DNA from: Eurosta solidaginis
Lineage: Eukaryota; Arthropoda; Insecta; Diptera; Tephritidae
DNA length: 64,000 bases
Assembly: GCF_040869045.1 (NCBI RefSeq)
Contig: NC_090321.1
Span: forward strand, 29,199,426 to 29,263,425
Direction of reading: 5' to 3'
Positions within the stretch are counted from its first letter, which is position 1. Each line of letters begins with the position of its first letter. The position numbers and the translations under genes were made by a program. The notes below the pieces were generated by a model. The model made no database searches. It saw only the letters and a list, made by a program, of their open reading frames with translations, and had not been told where the DNA came from. Positions 10,433-23,100 of the stretch are shown in pieces.

Positions 10433-10968
10433 TGGGATATTCCATCCCATTTGGACCAATTTTGAGCCCGACCCCTTTAGAATTGGCTGAAAGTTGTTCT
10501 TCTTTTTCTAGCTTGCGAAAGAAGTTTTTCAGAATTTTTTAAAATTTTGTCATCCAACTCAAAAAAAGTTATGAATTTAAAAAAAACACCGTTTTTGTTT
10601 TCAAAATGTTATAACTTTTTCAAAAATTGACCGTTTGCCATATTTTTTTTTTAAATTTGTTTTTAAATGTACTTTTCGGAAAAAATACAAAAAAATGTTT
10701 AAAGTTTTTTTTTTTTAATTTTTCAGTTTTTCGAGATTTTTCGAATTTCGCCTTTTTTTTCTCATAAAAAACTTCAATCAATTCTGCAATCATCCCCACT
10801 AATCCTGTAGTGGGCCGATTTTTTTTTTTTATTTAATTGAAAAAAAAAATATTTCAAAAATAAAATTTTTTTTTATCAATTTTATTTACATAACAAAAAA
10901 ATGTAAGAAAATGATTTTTAAGTATTCTTTTCTTTATATATTATGGTAATCTACCATTAAAATGACTC
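10433..10968 (+). repeat. Left arm of long inverted repeat
   Basis: About 535 bp. It pairs with 26070-26475 in inverse orientation, ending inward at TATTATGGTAATCTACCATT. It includes ~170 bp (about 10498-10660) not present in the other arm. Very rich in A and T homopolymers. Confidence 0.8.
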
Positions 10969-13900
10969 ACTTCCGCTGTTTAGCAACTGCATTAGGCCGG
11001 TATACACATACATTCGTATTCAATACTTATCTACGTTTATTAAAATAATTTCATCGAAATATCATGGCATCAAATAAACAATTCGATCGATGTTGCAATC
11101 CTTTTGAGTTGAAGATTTAAATGAAAGATTTTTGAAAACAAAATCAATTACAGGAACTCAACAATTACAAAAATGGTTGTTTGTATGTTAAAAACTTTTA
11201 AAATTCAGAAGAAAAAAGAATTTGTAAAATATTTAAACGCCAGAAAATAAATTCATAATTTTTATACTCAGTTGAGCAGAGCTCACAGAGTATATTAAGT
11301 TTGATTGGATAACGGTTGGTTGTCCATATATAAAGGAATCGAAATAGATATAGACTTCCATATATCAAAATAATCAGGATCGAAAAAAAATTTGATTGAG
11401 CCATGTCCGTACGTCCGTCCGTCCGTCCGTTAACACGATAACTTGAGTAAATTTTGAGGTATCCTGATGAAATTTGGTATGTAGGTTCCTGAGCACTCAT
11501 CTCAGATCGCTATTTAAAATGAACGATATCGGACTATAACCACGCCCACTTTTTCGATATCGAAAATTTCGAAAAACCGAAAAAGTGCGATAATTCATTA
11601 CAAAAGACAGATAAAGCGACGAAACTTTGAAGATGTGTTGAACTTATGACGCAGAATAGAAAATTAGTAAAATTTTGGACAATGGGCGTGGCACCGCCCA
11701 CTTTTAAAAGAAGGTAATTTAAAACTTTGCAAACTGTAATTTGGCAACCGTTGAAGATATCATGATGAAATTTGGCAGGAACGTTACTCCTATTACTATA
11801 TGTACGCGTGATAAAAATTAGCAAAATCGGAGAAGGACCACGCCCACTTTAAAAAAAAAATTTTTTTTAAAGTAAAATTTTAACAAAAAATTTAATATCT
11901 TTACAGTATATAAGTAAATTATGTCAACATTCAACTCCAGTAATGATATGGTGCAACAAAATACAAAAATAAAAGAAAATTTCAAAATGGGCGTGGCTCC
12001 GCCCTTTTTCATTTAATTTGTCTAGGATACTTTTAACGCCATAAGTCGAAAAAAATTAACCAATCCTTTTGAAATTTGGTGGGGGCATAGATTTTATGAC
12101 GCTAACTGTTTTCTGTGAAAATGGGCGAAATCGGTTGATGTCACGCCCAGTTTTTATACACAGTCGTCCGTCTGTCCTTCCGCATGGCCGTTAACACGAT
12201 AACTTGAGCAAAAATCGACATATCTTTAATGAACTTAGTTCACGTACTTACTTGAACTAACTTTATCTTGGTATGAAAAATGAACGAAATCCGGCTATGA
12301 CTACGCCCACTTTTTCGATATCGAAAATTACGAAAAATGAAAAAAATGCCATAATTCTATACCAAATACGAAAAAAAGGATGAAACATGGTAAGGTAATT
12401 GGATTGTTTTATTGACGCGAAATATAACTTTAGAAAAAACTTTATAAAATGGTTGTAACACCTACCATATTAAGTAGAAGAAAATGAAAATGTTCTGCAG
12501 GGCGAAATAAAAAACCCTTAAAATCTTGGCAGATATTACATATATAAATAAATTAGCGGTATCCAACAGATGATGTTCTGGGTCACCCTGGTCCACATTT
12601 TGGTCGATATCTGGAAAATGCCTTCACATATACAACTACCACCACTCCCTTTTAAAAGTCTCATTAATACCTTTAATTTTATACCCATACAGTACAAACT
12701 CTAGAGTCACCCCTGGTCCACCTTTATGGCGATATCTCGAAAAGGCGTCCACCTATAGAACTAAGCCCCACGCCCTTTTAAAATAATCATTAACACCATT
12801 CATTTGATACCCATATCGTACAAACAAAGTCTAGAGTCACCCTTGGTCCACCTTTATTGCGATACCTCGAAAAGGCGTCCACCTATAGAACTAAGGCCCA
12901 CTCCCTTTTAAAATACTCATTAACTCCTTTCGTTTGATACCCATATTGCACAAACGAATTCTAGAGTCACCCCTGGCCCACATTTATGGCGATATCTCGA
13001 ATCGGCATCCACCTATGGAACTAGGGATTACTCCATTTTAAAATACTCATTAAAACCTTTCTTTTGATACCCATATTGTACAAACAAATTCTAGGGTCAC
13101 CCCTGGTCCACCTTTATGGCGATATCTCGAAAGGGCGTCCACCTATGGAACTAATGATTACTCCCTTTTAGAATACTCATTAACACCTTTCATTTGATAC
13201 CCATATCGTACAAACGCATTCTAGAGTCACCCCTGGTTCACCTTTATGGCGATATCTCGAAAAGGCGACCACCTATACAACAACCACCACTCCCTTTTAA
13301 AACTCTCATTAATACCTTTAGTTTTATACCCATATCGTACAAACCCATTCTAGAGTCACCCCTGGTCCACCTTTATGGCGATATCTCGAAAAGGCTTCCA
13401 CCTATAGAACTAAGCACCACGCCCTTTTAAAATACTCATTAACACCTTTCATTTGATACCCATAACGTACAAACAAAATCTAGAGTCACCCCTGGTCCAC
13501 CTTTATTGCGATACCTCGAAAAGGCGTCCACCTATAGAACTAAGGCCCACCCCCTTTTAAAATACTCATTAACTCCTTTCGTTTGATACCCGTATTGCAC
13601 AAATGAATTCTAGAGTCACCCCTGGCCCACCTTTATGGCGATATCTCGAAACGGCGTCCACATATGGAACTAAGGATTACTCCATTTTAAAATACTCATT
13701 AAAACTTTTCTTTTGATACCCATATCGTACAAACAAATTCTAGGGTCACCACTGGTCCACCTTTATGGCGATATCTCGAAACGGCGTCCACCTATGGAAC
13801 TAATGTTTACTCCCTTTTAGAATACTCATTAATACCTTTAATTTTATACCCATATTGTACAAACAAATTCTAGGGTCACCCCTGGTCAACCTTTATGGCG

Positions 13901-14750
13901 ATATCTCGAAACGGCGTCCACCTATGGAACTAATGTTTACACCCTTTTAGAATACTCATTAATACCTTTAATTTGATACCCATATCGTACAAACACATTC
14001 TGGAGTCACCCCTGGTCCACCTTTATGGCGATATTTCGAAACGGCATCCACTTATAGAACTAAGGCCCACTCCCTTTTAAAATACTCATTAACACCATTC
14101 GTTTGATGCCCATATTGTACAAACAAATTCTAGGGTCACCCCTGGTCCACCTTTATGGCGATATCTCGAAACAGCGTCCACCTATGGAACTAATGTTTAC
14201 TCCCTTTTAGAATACTCATTAATACCTTTAATTTGATACCCATATCGTACAAACACATTCTGGAGTTACCCCTGGTCCACCTTTATGGCGATATTTCGAA
14301 ACGGCATCCACTTATAGAACTAAGGCCCACTCCCTTTTAAAATACTCATTAACACCATTCGTTTGATGCCCATATTGTACAAACAAATTCTAGGGTCCCC
14401 CCTGGTCCACCTTTGTGGCAATATCTCGAAACGGCGTCCACCTATGGAACTAAGGATTACTCGATTTTAAAATAATCATTAAAACCTTTCTTTTGATACC
14501 AATATTGTACAAACAAATTCTAGGGTCACCCCTGGTCCACCTTTATGGCGATATCTCGTAAAGGCGACCACCTATACAACAACCACCACTCCCTTTTAAA
14601 ACTCTCATTAATTCCTTTAATTTTATACCCATATCGTACAAACTCATTCTAGAGTCACCCCTGGTCCACCTTTATGGCGATATCTCGAAAAGGCGTCCAC
14701 CTATAGAACTAAGCCCCTCCCCTTTTAAAATACTCATTAACACCTTTCAT

Positions 14751-16277
14751 TTGATACACATATCGTACAAACGCATTCTAGAGTCACCCCTGGTTCACCT
14801 TTATGGCGATATTTCGAAAAGGCGACCACCTATACAACAACCACCACTCCCTTTTAAAACTCTCATTAATACCTTTAATTTTATACCCATATCGTACAAA
14901 TTCATTCTAGAGTCACCCCTGTTCCACCTTTATGGCGATATCTCGAAAAGGCGTCCACCTATAGAACTAAGCCCCTCCCTTTTTAAAATACTCATTAACA
15001 CCTTTCATTTGATACACATATCGTACAAACGCATTCTAGAGTCACCCCTGGTTCACCTTTATGGCGATATTTCGAAAAGGCGACCACCTATACAACAACC
15101 ACCACTCCCTTTTAAAACTCTCATTAATACCTTTAATTTTATACCCATATCGTACAAATTCATTCTAGAGTCACCCCTGTTCCACCTTTATGGCGATATC
15201 TCGAAAAGGCGTCCACCTATAGAACTAAGCCCCTCCCCTTTTAAAATACTCATTAACACCTTTCATTTGATACACATATCGTACAAACGCATTCTAGAGT
15301 CACCCCTGGTTCACCTTTATGGCGATATTTCGAAAAGGCGACCACCTATACAACAACCACCACTCCCTTTTAAAACTCTCATTAATACCTTTAATTTTAT
15401 ACCCATATCGTACAAATTCATTCTAGAGTCACCCCTGTTCCACCTTTATGGCGATATCTCGAAAAGGCGTCCACCTATAGAACTAAGCCCCTCCCCTTTT
15501 AAAATACTCATTAACACCTTTCATTTGATACACATATCGTACAAACGCATTCTAGAGTCACCCCTGGTTCACCTTTATGGCGATATTTCGAAAAGGCGAC
15601 CACCTATACAACAACCACCACTCCCTTTTAAAACTCTCATTAATACCTTTAATTTTATACCCATATCGTACAAATTCATTCTAGAGTCACCCCTGTTCCA
15701 CCTTTATGGCGATATCTCGAAAAGGCGTCCACCTATAGAACTAAGCCCCTCCCTTTTTAAAATACTCATTAACACCTTTCATTTGATACACATATCGTAC
15801 AAACGCATTCTAGAGTCACCCCTGGTTCACCTTTATGGCGATATTTCGAAAAGGCGACCACCTATACAACAACCACCACTCCCTTTTAAAACTCTCATTA
15901 ATACCTTTAATTTTATACCCATATCGTACAAATTCATTCTAGAGTCACCCCTGTTCCACCTTTATGGCGATATCTCGAAAAGGCGTCCACCTATAGAACT
16001 AAGCCCCTCCCCTTTTAAAATACTCATTAACACCTTTCATTTGATACACATATCGTACAAACGCATTCCAGAGTCACCCCTGGTTCACCTTTATGGCGAT
16101 ATTTCGAAAAGGCGACCACCTATACAACAACCACCACTCCCTTTTAAAACTCTCATTAATACCTTTAATTTTATACCCATATCGTACAAATTCATTCTAG
16201 AGTCACCCCTGGTCCACCTTTATGGCGATATCTCAAAAAGGCGTCCACCTATAGAACTAAGCCCCACGCCCTTTTAA
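14751..16277 (+). repeat. 258-bp dimer higher-order block (about 6 dimers)
   Basis: Alternating 129-bp monomers of two types make a 258-bp dimer repeated almost exactly about six times. Because 129 and 258 are multiples of three and the frame has no stop, a 508-codon open frame results, encoding a 43-residue repeat of the type SPLVHLYGDISKRRPPI. I treat this as a by-product of the repeat and not as a gene: it has no plausible upstream promoter or start context, and where the 130-bp monomers resume the frame is lost. Confidence 0.8.
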
Positions 16278-17595
16278 AATACTCATTAACACCTTTCATT
16301 TGATATCCATATCGTACAAACAAAGTCTAGAGTCACCCCTGGTCCACCTTTATTGCGATACCTCGAAAAGGCGTCCACCTATAGAACTAAGGCCCAATCC
16401 CTTTTGAAATACTCATTATCTCCTTTCGTTTGATACCCGTATTGCACAAATGAATTCTAGAGTCACCCCTGGCCCACCTTTATGGCGATATCTCGAAACG
16501 GCGTCCACCTATGGAACTAAGGATTACTCCATTTTAAAATAATCATTAAAACCTTTCTTTTGATACCCATATTGTACAAACAAATTCTAGGGTCACCCCT
16601 GGTCCACCTTTATGGCGATATCTCGAAAAGGCGACCACCTATACAACAACCACCACTCCCTTTTAAAACTCTCATTAATACCTTTAATTTTATACCCATA
16701 TCGTACAAACACATTCTGGAGTTACCCCTGGTCCACCTTTATGGCGATATTTCGAAACGGCATCCACTTATAGAACTAAGGCCCACTCCCTTTTAAAATA
16801 CTCATTAACACCATTCGTTTGATGCCCATATTGTACAAACAAATTCTAGGGTCCCCCCTGGTCCACCTTTGTGGCAATATCTCGAAACGGCGTCCACCTA
16901 TGGAACTAAGGATTACTCCATTTTAAAATAATCATTAAAACCTTTCTTTTGATACCCATATTATACAAACAAATTCTAGGGTCACCCCTGGTCCACCTTT
17001 ATGGCGATATCTCGAAAAGGCAACCACCTATACAACAACCACCACTTCCTTTTAAAACTCTCATTAATACCTTTAATTATATACCCATATTGTACAAACT
17101 CATTCTAGAGTCAGCCCTGGTCCACCTTTATGGCAATATCTCGAAAAGGCGTCCACCTATAGAACTAAGCCCCTCCCCTTTTAAAATACTCATTAACACC
17201 TTTCATTTGATACCCATATTGTACAAACTCATTCTAGAGTCACCCCTGGTTCACCTTTATGGCGATATCTCGAAAAGGCGACCACCTATACAACAACCAC
17301 CACTCCCTTTTAAAACTCTCATTAATACCTTTAATTTTATACCCATATCGTACAAACTCATTCTAGAGTCACCCCTGGTCCACCTTTATGGCGATATCTC
17401 GAAAAGGCGTCCACCTATAGAACTAAGCCCCTCCCCTTTTAAAATACTCATTAACACCTTTCATTTGATACCCATATCGTACAAACACATTCTAGAGTCA
17501 CCCCTGGTCCACCTTTATGGCGATATCTCGAAAAGGCATCCACCTATAGAACTAAGCCCCACGCCCTTTTAAAATACTCATTAACACCTTTCATT
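15010..17595 (+). repeat. 2586-bp tandem block, copy A
   Basis: This block of 20 monomers is followed directly by a copy at +2586 (17596-20181). Distinctive single-base variants are shared at exactly this offset, such as TCTCAAAAAGGCG at 16231 and 18817, and the ordered monomer variants from 16560 to 17572. By eye I saw no difference in the stretches compared. Confidence 0.85.
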
Positions 17596-20181
17596 TGATA
17601 CACATATCGTACAAACGCATTCTAGAGTCACCCCTGGTTCACCTTTATGGCGATATTTCGAAAAGGCGACCACCTATACAACAACCACCACTCCCTTTTA
17701 AAACTCTCATTAATACCTTTAATTTTATACCCATATCGTACAAATTCATTCTAGAGTCACCCCTGTTCCACCTTTATGGCGATATCTCGAAAAGGCGTCC
17801 ACCTATAGAACTAAGCCCCTCCCCTTTTAAAATACTCATTAACACCTTTCATTTGATACACATATCGTACAAACGCATTCTAGAGTCACCCCTGGTTCAC
17901 CTTTATGGCGATATTTCGAAAAGGCGACCACCTATACAACAACCACCACTCCCTTTTAAAACTCTCATTAATACCTTTAATTTTATACCCATATCGTACA
18001 AATTCATTCTAGAGTCACCCCTGTTCCACCTTTATGGCGATATCTCGAAAAGGCGTCCACCTATAGAACTAAGCCCCTCCCCTTTTAAAATACTCATTAA
18101 CACCTTTCATTTGATACACATATCGTACAAACGCATTCTAGAGTCACCCCTGGTTCACCTTTATGGCGATATTTCGAAAAGGCGACCACCTATACAACAA
18201 CCACCACTCCCTTTTAAAACTCTCATTAATACCTTTAATTTTATACCCATATCGTACAAATTCATTCTAGAGTCACCCCTGTTCCACCTTTATGGCGATA
18301 TCTCGAAAAGGCGTCCACCTATAGAACTAAGCCCCTCCCTTTTTAAAATACTCATTAACACCTTTCATTTGATACACATATCGTACAAACGCATTCTAGA
18401 GTCACCCCTGGTTCACCTTTATGGCGATATTTCGAAAAGGCGACCACCTATACAACAACCACCACTCCCTTTTAAAACTCTCATTAATACCTTTAATTTT
18501 ATACCCATATCGTACAAATTCATTCTAGAGTCACCCCTGTTCCACCTTTATGGCGATATCTCGAAAAGGCGTCCACCTATAGAACTAAGCCCCTCCCCTT
18601 TTAAAATACTCATTAACACCTTTCATTTGATACACATATCGTACAAACGCATTCCAGAGTCACCCCTGGTTCACCTTTATGGCGATATTTCGAAAAGGCG
18701 ACCACCTATACAACAACCACCACTCCCTTTTAAAACTCTCATTAATACCTTTAATTTTATACCCATATCGTACAAATTCATTCTAGAGTCACCCCTGGTC
18801 CACCTTTATGGCGATATCTCAAAAAGGCGTCCACCTATAGAACTAAGCCCCACGCCCTTTTAAAATACTCATTAACACCTTTCATTTGATATCCATATCG
18901 TACAAACAAAGTCTAGAGTCACCCCTGGTCCACCTTTATTGCGATACCTCGAAAAGGCGTCCACCTATAGAACTAAGGCCCAATCCCTTTTGAAATACTC
19001 ATTATCTCCTTTCGTTTGATACCCGTATTGCACAAATGAATTCTAGAGTCACCCCTGGCCCACCTTTATGGCGATATCTCGAAACGGCGTCCACCTATGG
19101 AACTAAGGATTACTCCATTTTAAAATAATCATTAAAACCTTTCTTTTGATACCCATATTGTACAAACAAATTCTAGGGTCACCCCTGGTCCACCTTTATG
19201 GCGATATCTCGAAAAGGCGACCACCTATACAACAACCACCACTCCCTTTTAAAACTCTCATTAATACCTTTAATTTTATACCCATATCGTACAAACACAT
19301 TCTGGAGTTACCCCTGGTCCACCTTTATGGCGATATTTCGAAACGGCATCCACTTATAGAACTAAGGCCCACTCCCTTTTAAAATACTCATTAACACCAT
19401 TCGTTTGATGCCCATATTGTACAAACAAATTCTAGGGTCCCCCCTGGTCCACCTTTGTGGCAATATCTCGAAACGGCGTCCACCTATGGAACTAAGGATT
19501 ACTCCATTTTAAAATAATCATTAAAACCTTTCTTTTGATACCCATATTATACAAACAAATTCTAGGGTCACCCCTGGTCCACCTTTATGGCGATATCTCG
19601 AAAAGGCAACCACCTATACAACAACCACCACTTCCTTTTAAAACTCTCATTAATACCTTTAATTATATACCCATATTGTACAAACTCATTCTAGAGTCAG
19701 CCCTGGTCCACCTTTATGGCAATATCTCGAAAAGGCGTCCACCTATAGAACTAAGCCCCTCCCCTTTTAAAATACTCATTAACACCTTTCATTTGATACC
19801 CATATTGTACAAACTCATTCTAGAGTCACCCCTGGTTCACCTTTATGGCGATATCTCGAAAAGGCGACCACCTATACAACAACCACCACTCCCTTTTAAA
19901 ACTCTCATTAATACCTTTAATTTTATACCCATATCGTACAAACTCATTCTAGAGTCACCCCTGGTCCACCTTTATGGCGATATCTCGAAAAGGCGTCCAC
20001 CTATAGAACTAAGCCCCTCCCCTTTTAAAATACTCATTAACACCTTTCATTTGATACCCATATCGTACAAACACATTCTAGAGTCACCCCTGGTCCACCT
20101 TTATGGCGATATCTCGAAAAGGCATCCACCTATAGAACTAAGCCCCACGCCCTTTTAAAATACTCATTAACACCTTTCATT
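17596..20181 (+). repeat. 2586-bp tandem block, copy B
   Basis: Second copy of the block at 15010-17595. It contains one fewer leading dimer when counted from its open stretch (422 versus 508 codons, a difference of 258 bp), consistent with unequal exchange in register with the dimer. Parts of the same variant series recur a third time at 22389-23815. Confidence 0.85.
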
Positions 20182-23100
20182 TGATACCCATATCGTACAA
20201 ACAAAGTCTAGAGTCACCCCTGGTCCACCTTTATTGCGATACCTCGAAAAGGCGTCCACCTATGGAACTAAGGCCCACTCCCTTTTAAAATACTCATTAA
20301 CTCCTTTCGTTTGATACCCGTATTGCACAAATGAATTCTAGAGTCACCCCTGGCCCACCTTTATGGCAATATCTCGAAACGGCGTCCACCTATGGAACTA
20401 AGGATTACTCCATTTTAAAATACTCATTAAAACCTTTCTTCTGATACCCATATCGTACAAACAAATTCTAGGGTCACCCCTGGTCCACCTTTATGGCGAT
20501 ATCTCGAAACGGTGTCCACCTATGGAACTAATGTTTACTCCCTTTTAGAATACTCATTAATACCTTTAATTTGATACCCATATCGTACAAACACATTCTG
20601 GAGTCACCCCTGGTCCACCTTTATGGCGATATTTCGAAACGGCATCCACTTATAGAACTAAGGCCCACTCCCTTTTAAAATACTCATTAACAACATTCGT
20701 TTGATGCCCATATTGTACAAACAAATTCTAGAGTCATCCCTGGTCCACCTTTATGGCGATATCTCGAAAAGGCGTCCACCTATAGAACTAAGCCCCACGC
20801 CATTTTAAAATACTCATTAACACCTTTCATTTGATACCCATATCGTACAAACAAAGTCTAGAGTCACCCCTGGTCCACCTTTATTGCGATACCTCGAAAA
20901 GACGTCCACCTATAGAACTAAGGCCCACTCCCTTTTAAAATACTCATTAACTGCTTTCGTTTGATACCCGTATTGCACAAATGAATTCTAGAGTCACCCC
21001 TGGCCCACCTTTATGGCGATATCTCGAAACGGCGTCCACCTATGGAACTAAGGATTACTCCATTTTAAAATACTCATTAAAACCTTTCTTTTGATACCCA
21101 TATCGTACAAACAAATTCTAGGGTCACCCCTGGTCCACCTTTATGGCGATATCTCGAAACAGCGTCCACCTATGGAACTAATGTTTACTCCCTTTTAGAA
21201 TACTCATTAATACCTTTAATTTGATACCCATATCGTACAAACACATTCTGGAGTTACCCCTGGTCCACCTTTATGGCGATATTTCGAAACGGCATCCACT
21301 TATAGAACTAAGGCCCACTCCCTTTTAAAATACTCATTAACACCATTCGTTTGATGCCCATATTGTACAAACAAATTCTAGGGTCCCCCCTGGTCCACCT
21401 TTGTGGCAATATCTCGAAACGGCGTCCACCTATGGAACTAAGGATTACTCCATTTTAAAATACTCATTAAAACCTTTCTTTTGATACCCATATTGTACAA
21501 ACAAATTCTAGGGTCACCCCTGGTCCACCTTTATGGCGATATCTCGAAACGGCGTCCACCTATGGAACTAATGATTACTTCCTTTTAGAATACTCATCAA
21601 TACCTTTAATTTGATACCCATATCGTACAAACGCATTCTGGAGTTACCCCTGGTCCACCTTTATGGCGATATTTCGAAACGGCATCCACTTATAGAACTA
21701 AGGCCCACTCCCTTTTAAAATACTCATTAACTCCATTCGTTTGATGCCCATATTGTACAAACAAATTCTAGGGTCACCCCTGGTCCACCTTTATGGCGAT
21801 ATCTCGAAACGGCGTCCACCTATGGAACTAATGATTACTTCCTTTTAGAATACTCATCAATACCTTTAATTTGATACCCATATCGTACAAACGCATTCTG
21901 GAGTTACCCCTGGTCCACCTTTATGGCGATATTTCGAAACGGCATCCACTTATAGAACTAAGGCCCACTCCCTTTTAAAATACTCATTAACTCCATTCGT
22001 TTGATGCCCATATTGTACAAACAAATTCTAGGGTCCCCCCTGGTCCACCTTTGTGGCAATATCTCGAAACGGCGTCCACCTATGGAACTAAGGATTACTC
22101 GATTTTAAAATAATCATTAAAACCTTTCTTTTGATACCAATATTGTACAAACAAATTCTAGGGTCACCCCTGGTCCACCTTTATGGCGATATCTCGTAAA
22201 GGCGACCACCTATACAACAACCACCACTCCCTTTTAAAACTCTCATTAATACCTTTAATTTTATACCCTTATCGTACAAACTCATTCTAGATTCACCCCT
22301 GGTCCACCTTTATGGCGATATCTCGAAAAAGCGTCCACCTATAGAACTAAGCCCCTCCCCTTTTAAAATACTCATTAACACCTTTCATTTGATACACATA
22401 TCGTACAAACGCATTCTAGAGTCACCCCTGGTTCACCTTTATGGCGATATTTCGAAAAGGCGACCACCTATACAACAACCACCACTCCCTTTTAAAACTC
22501 TCATTAATACCTTTAATTTTATACCCATATCGTACAAATTCATTCTAGAGTCACCCCTGGTCCACCTTTATGGCGATATCTCGAAAAGGCGTCCACCTAT
22601 AGAACTAAGCCCCACGCCCTTTTAAAATACTCATTAACACCTTTCATTTGATACCCATATCGTACAAACAAAGTCTAGAGTCACCCCTGGTCCACCTTTA
22701 TTGCGATACCTCGAAAAGGCGTCCACCTATAGAACTAAGGCCCAATCCCTTTTAAAATACTCATTATCTCCTTTCGTTTGATACCCGTATTGCACAAATG
22801 AATTCTAGAGTCACCCCTGGCCCACCTTTATGGCGATATCTCGAAACGGCGTCCACCTATGGAACTAAGGATTACTCCATTTTAAAATAATCATTAAAAC
22901 CTTTCTTTTGATACCCATATTGTACAAACAAATTCTAGGGTCACCCCTGGTCCACCTTTATGGCGATATCTCGAAAAGGCGACCACCTATACAACAACCA
23001 CCACTCCCTTTTAAAACTCTCATTAATACCTTTAATTTTATACCCATATCGTACAAACACATTCTGGAGTTACCCCTGGTCCACCTTTATGGCGATATTT

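Noticed and set aside
14751..16277. 508-codon open frame as a repetitive protein gene
   Set aside because: It is exactly the 258-bp satellite dimer read in a frame without stops; the related frames at 16949-17572, 17595-18863, 19535-20158 and 23297-23815 are the same repeat. No start context, domain or gene structure.
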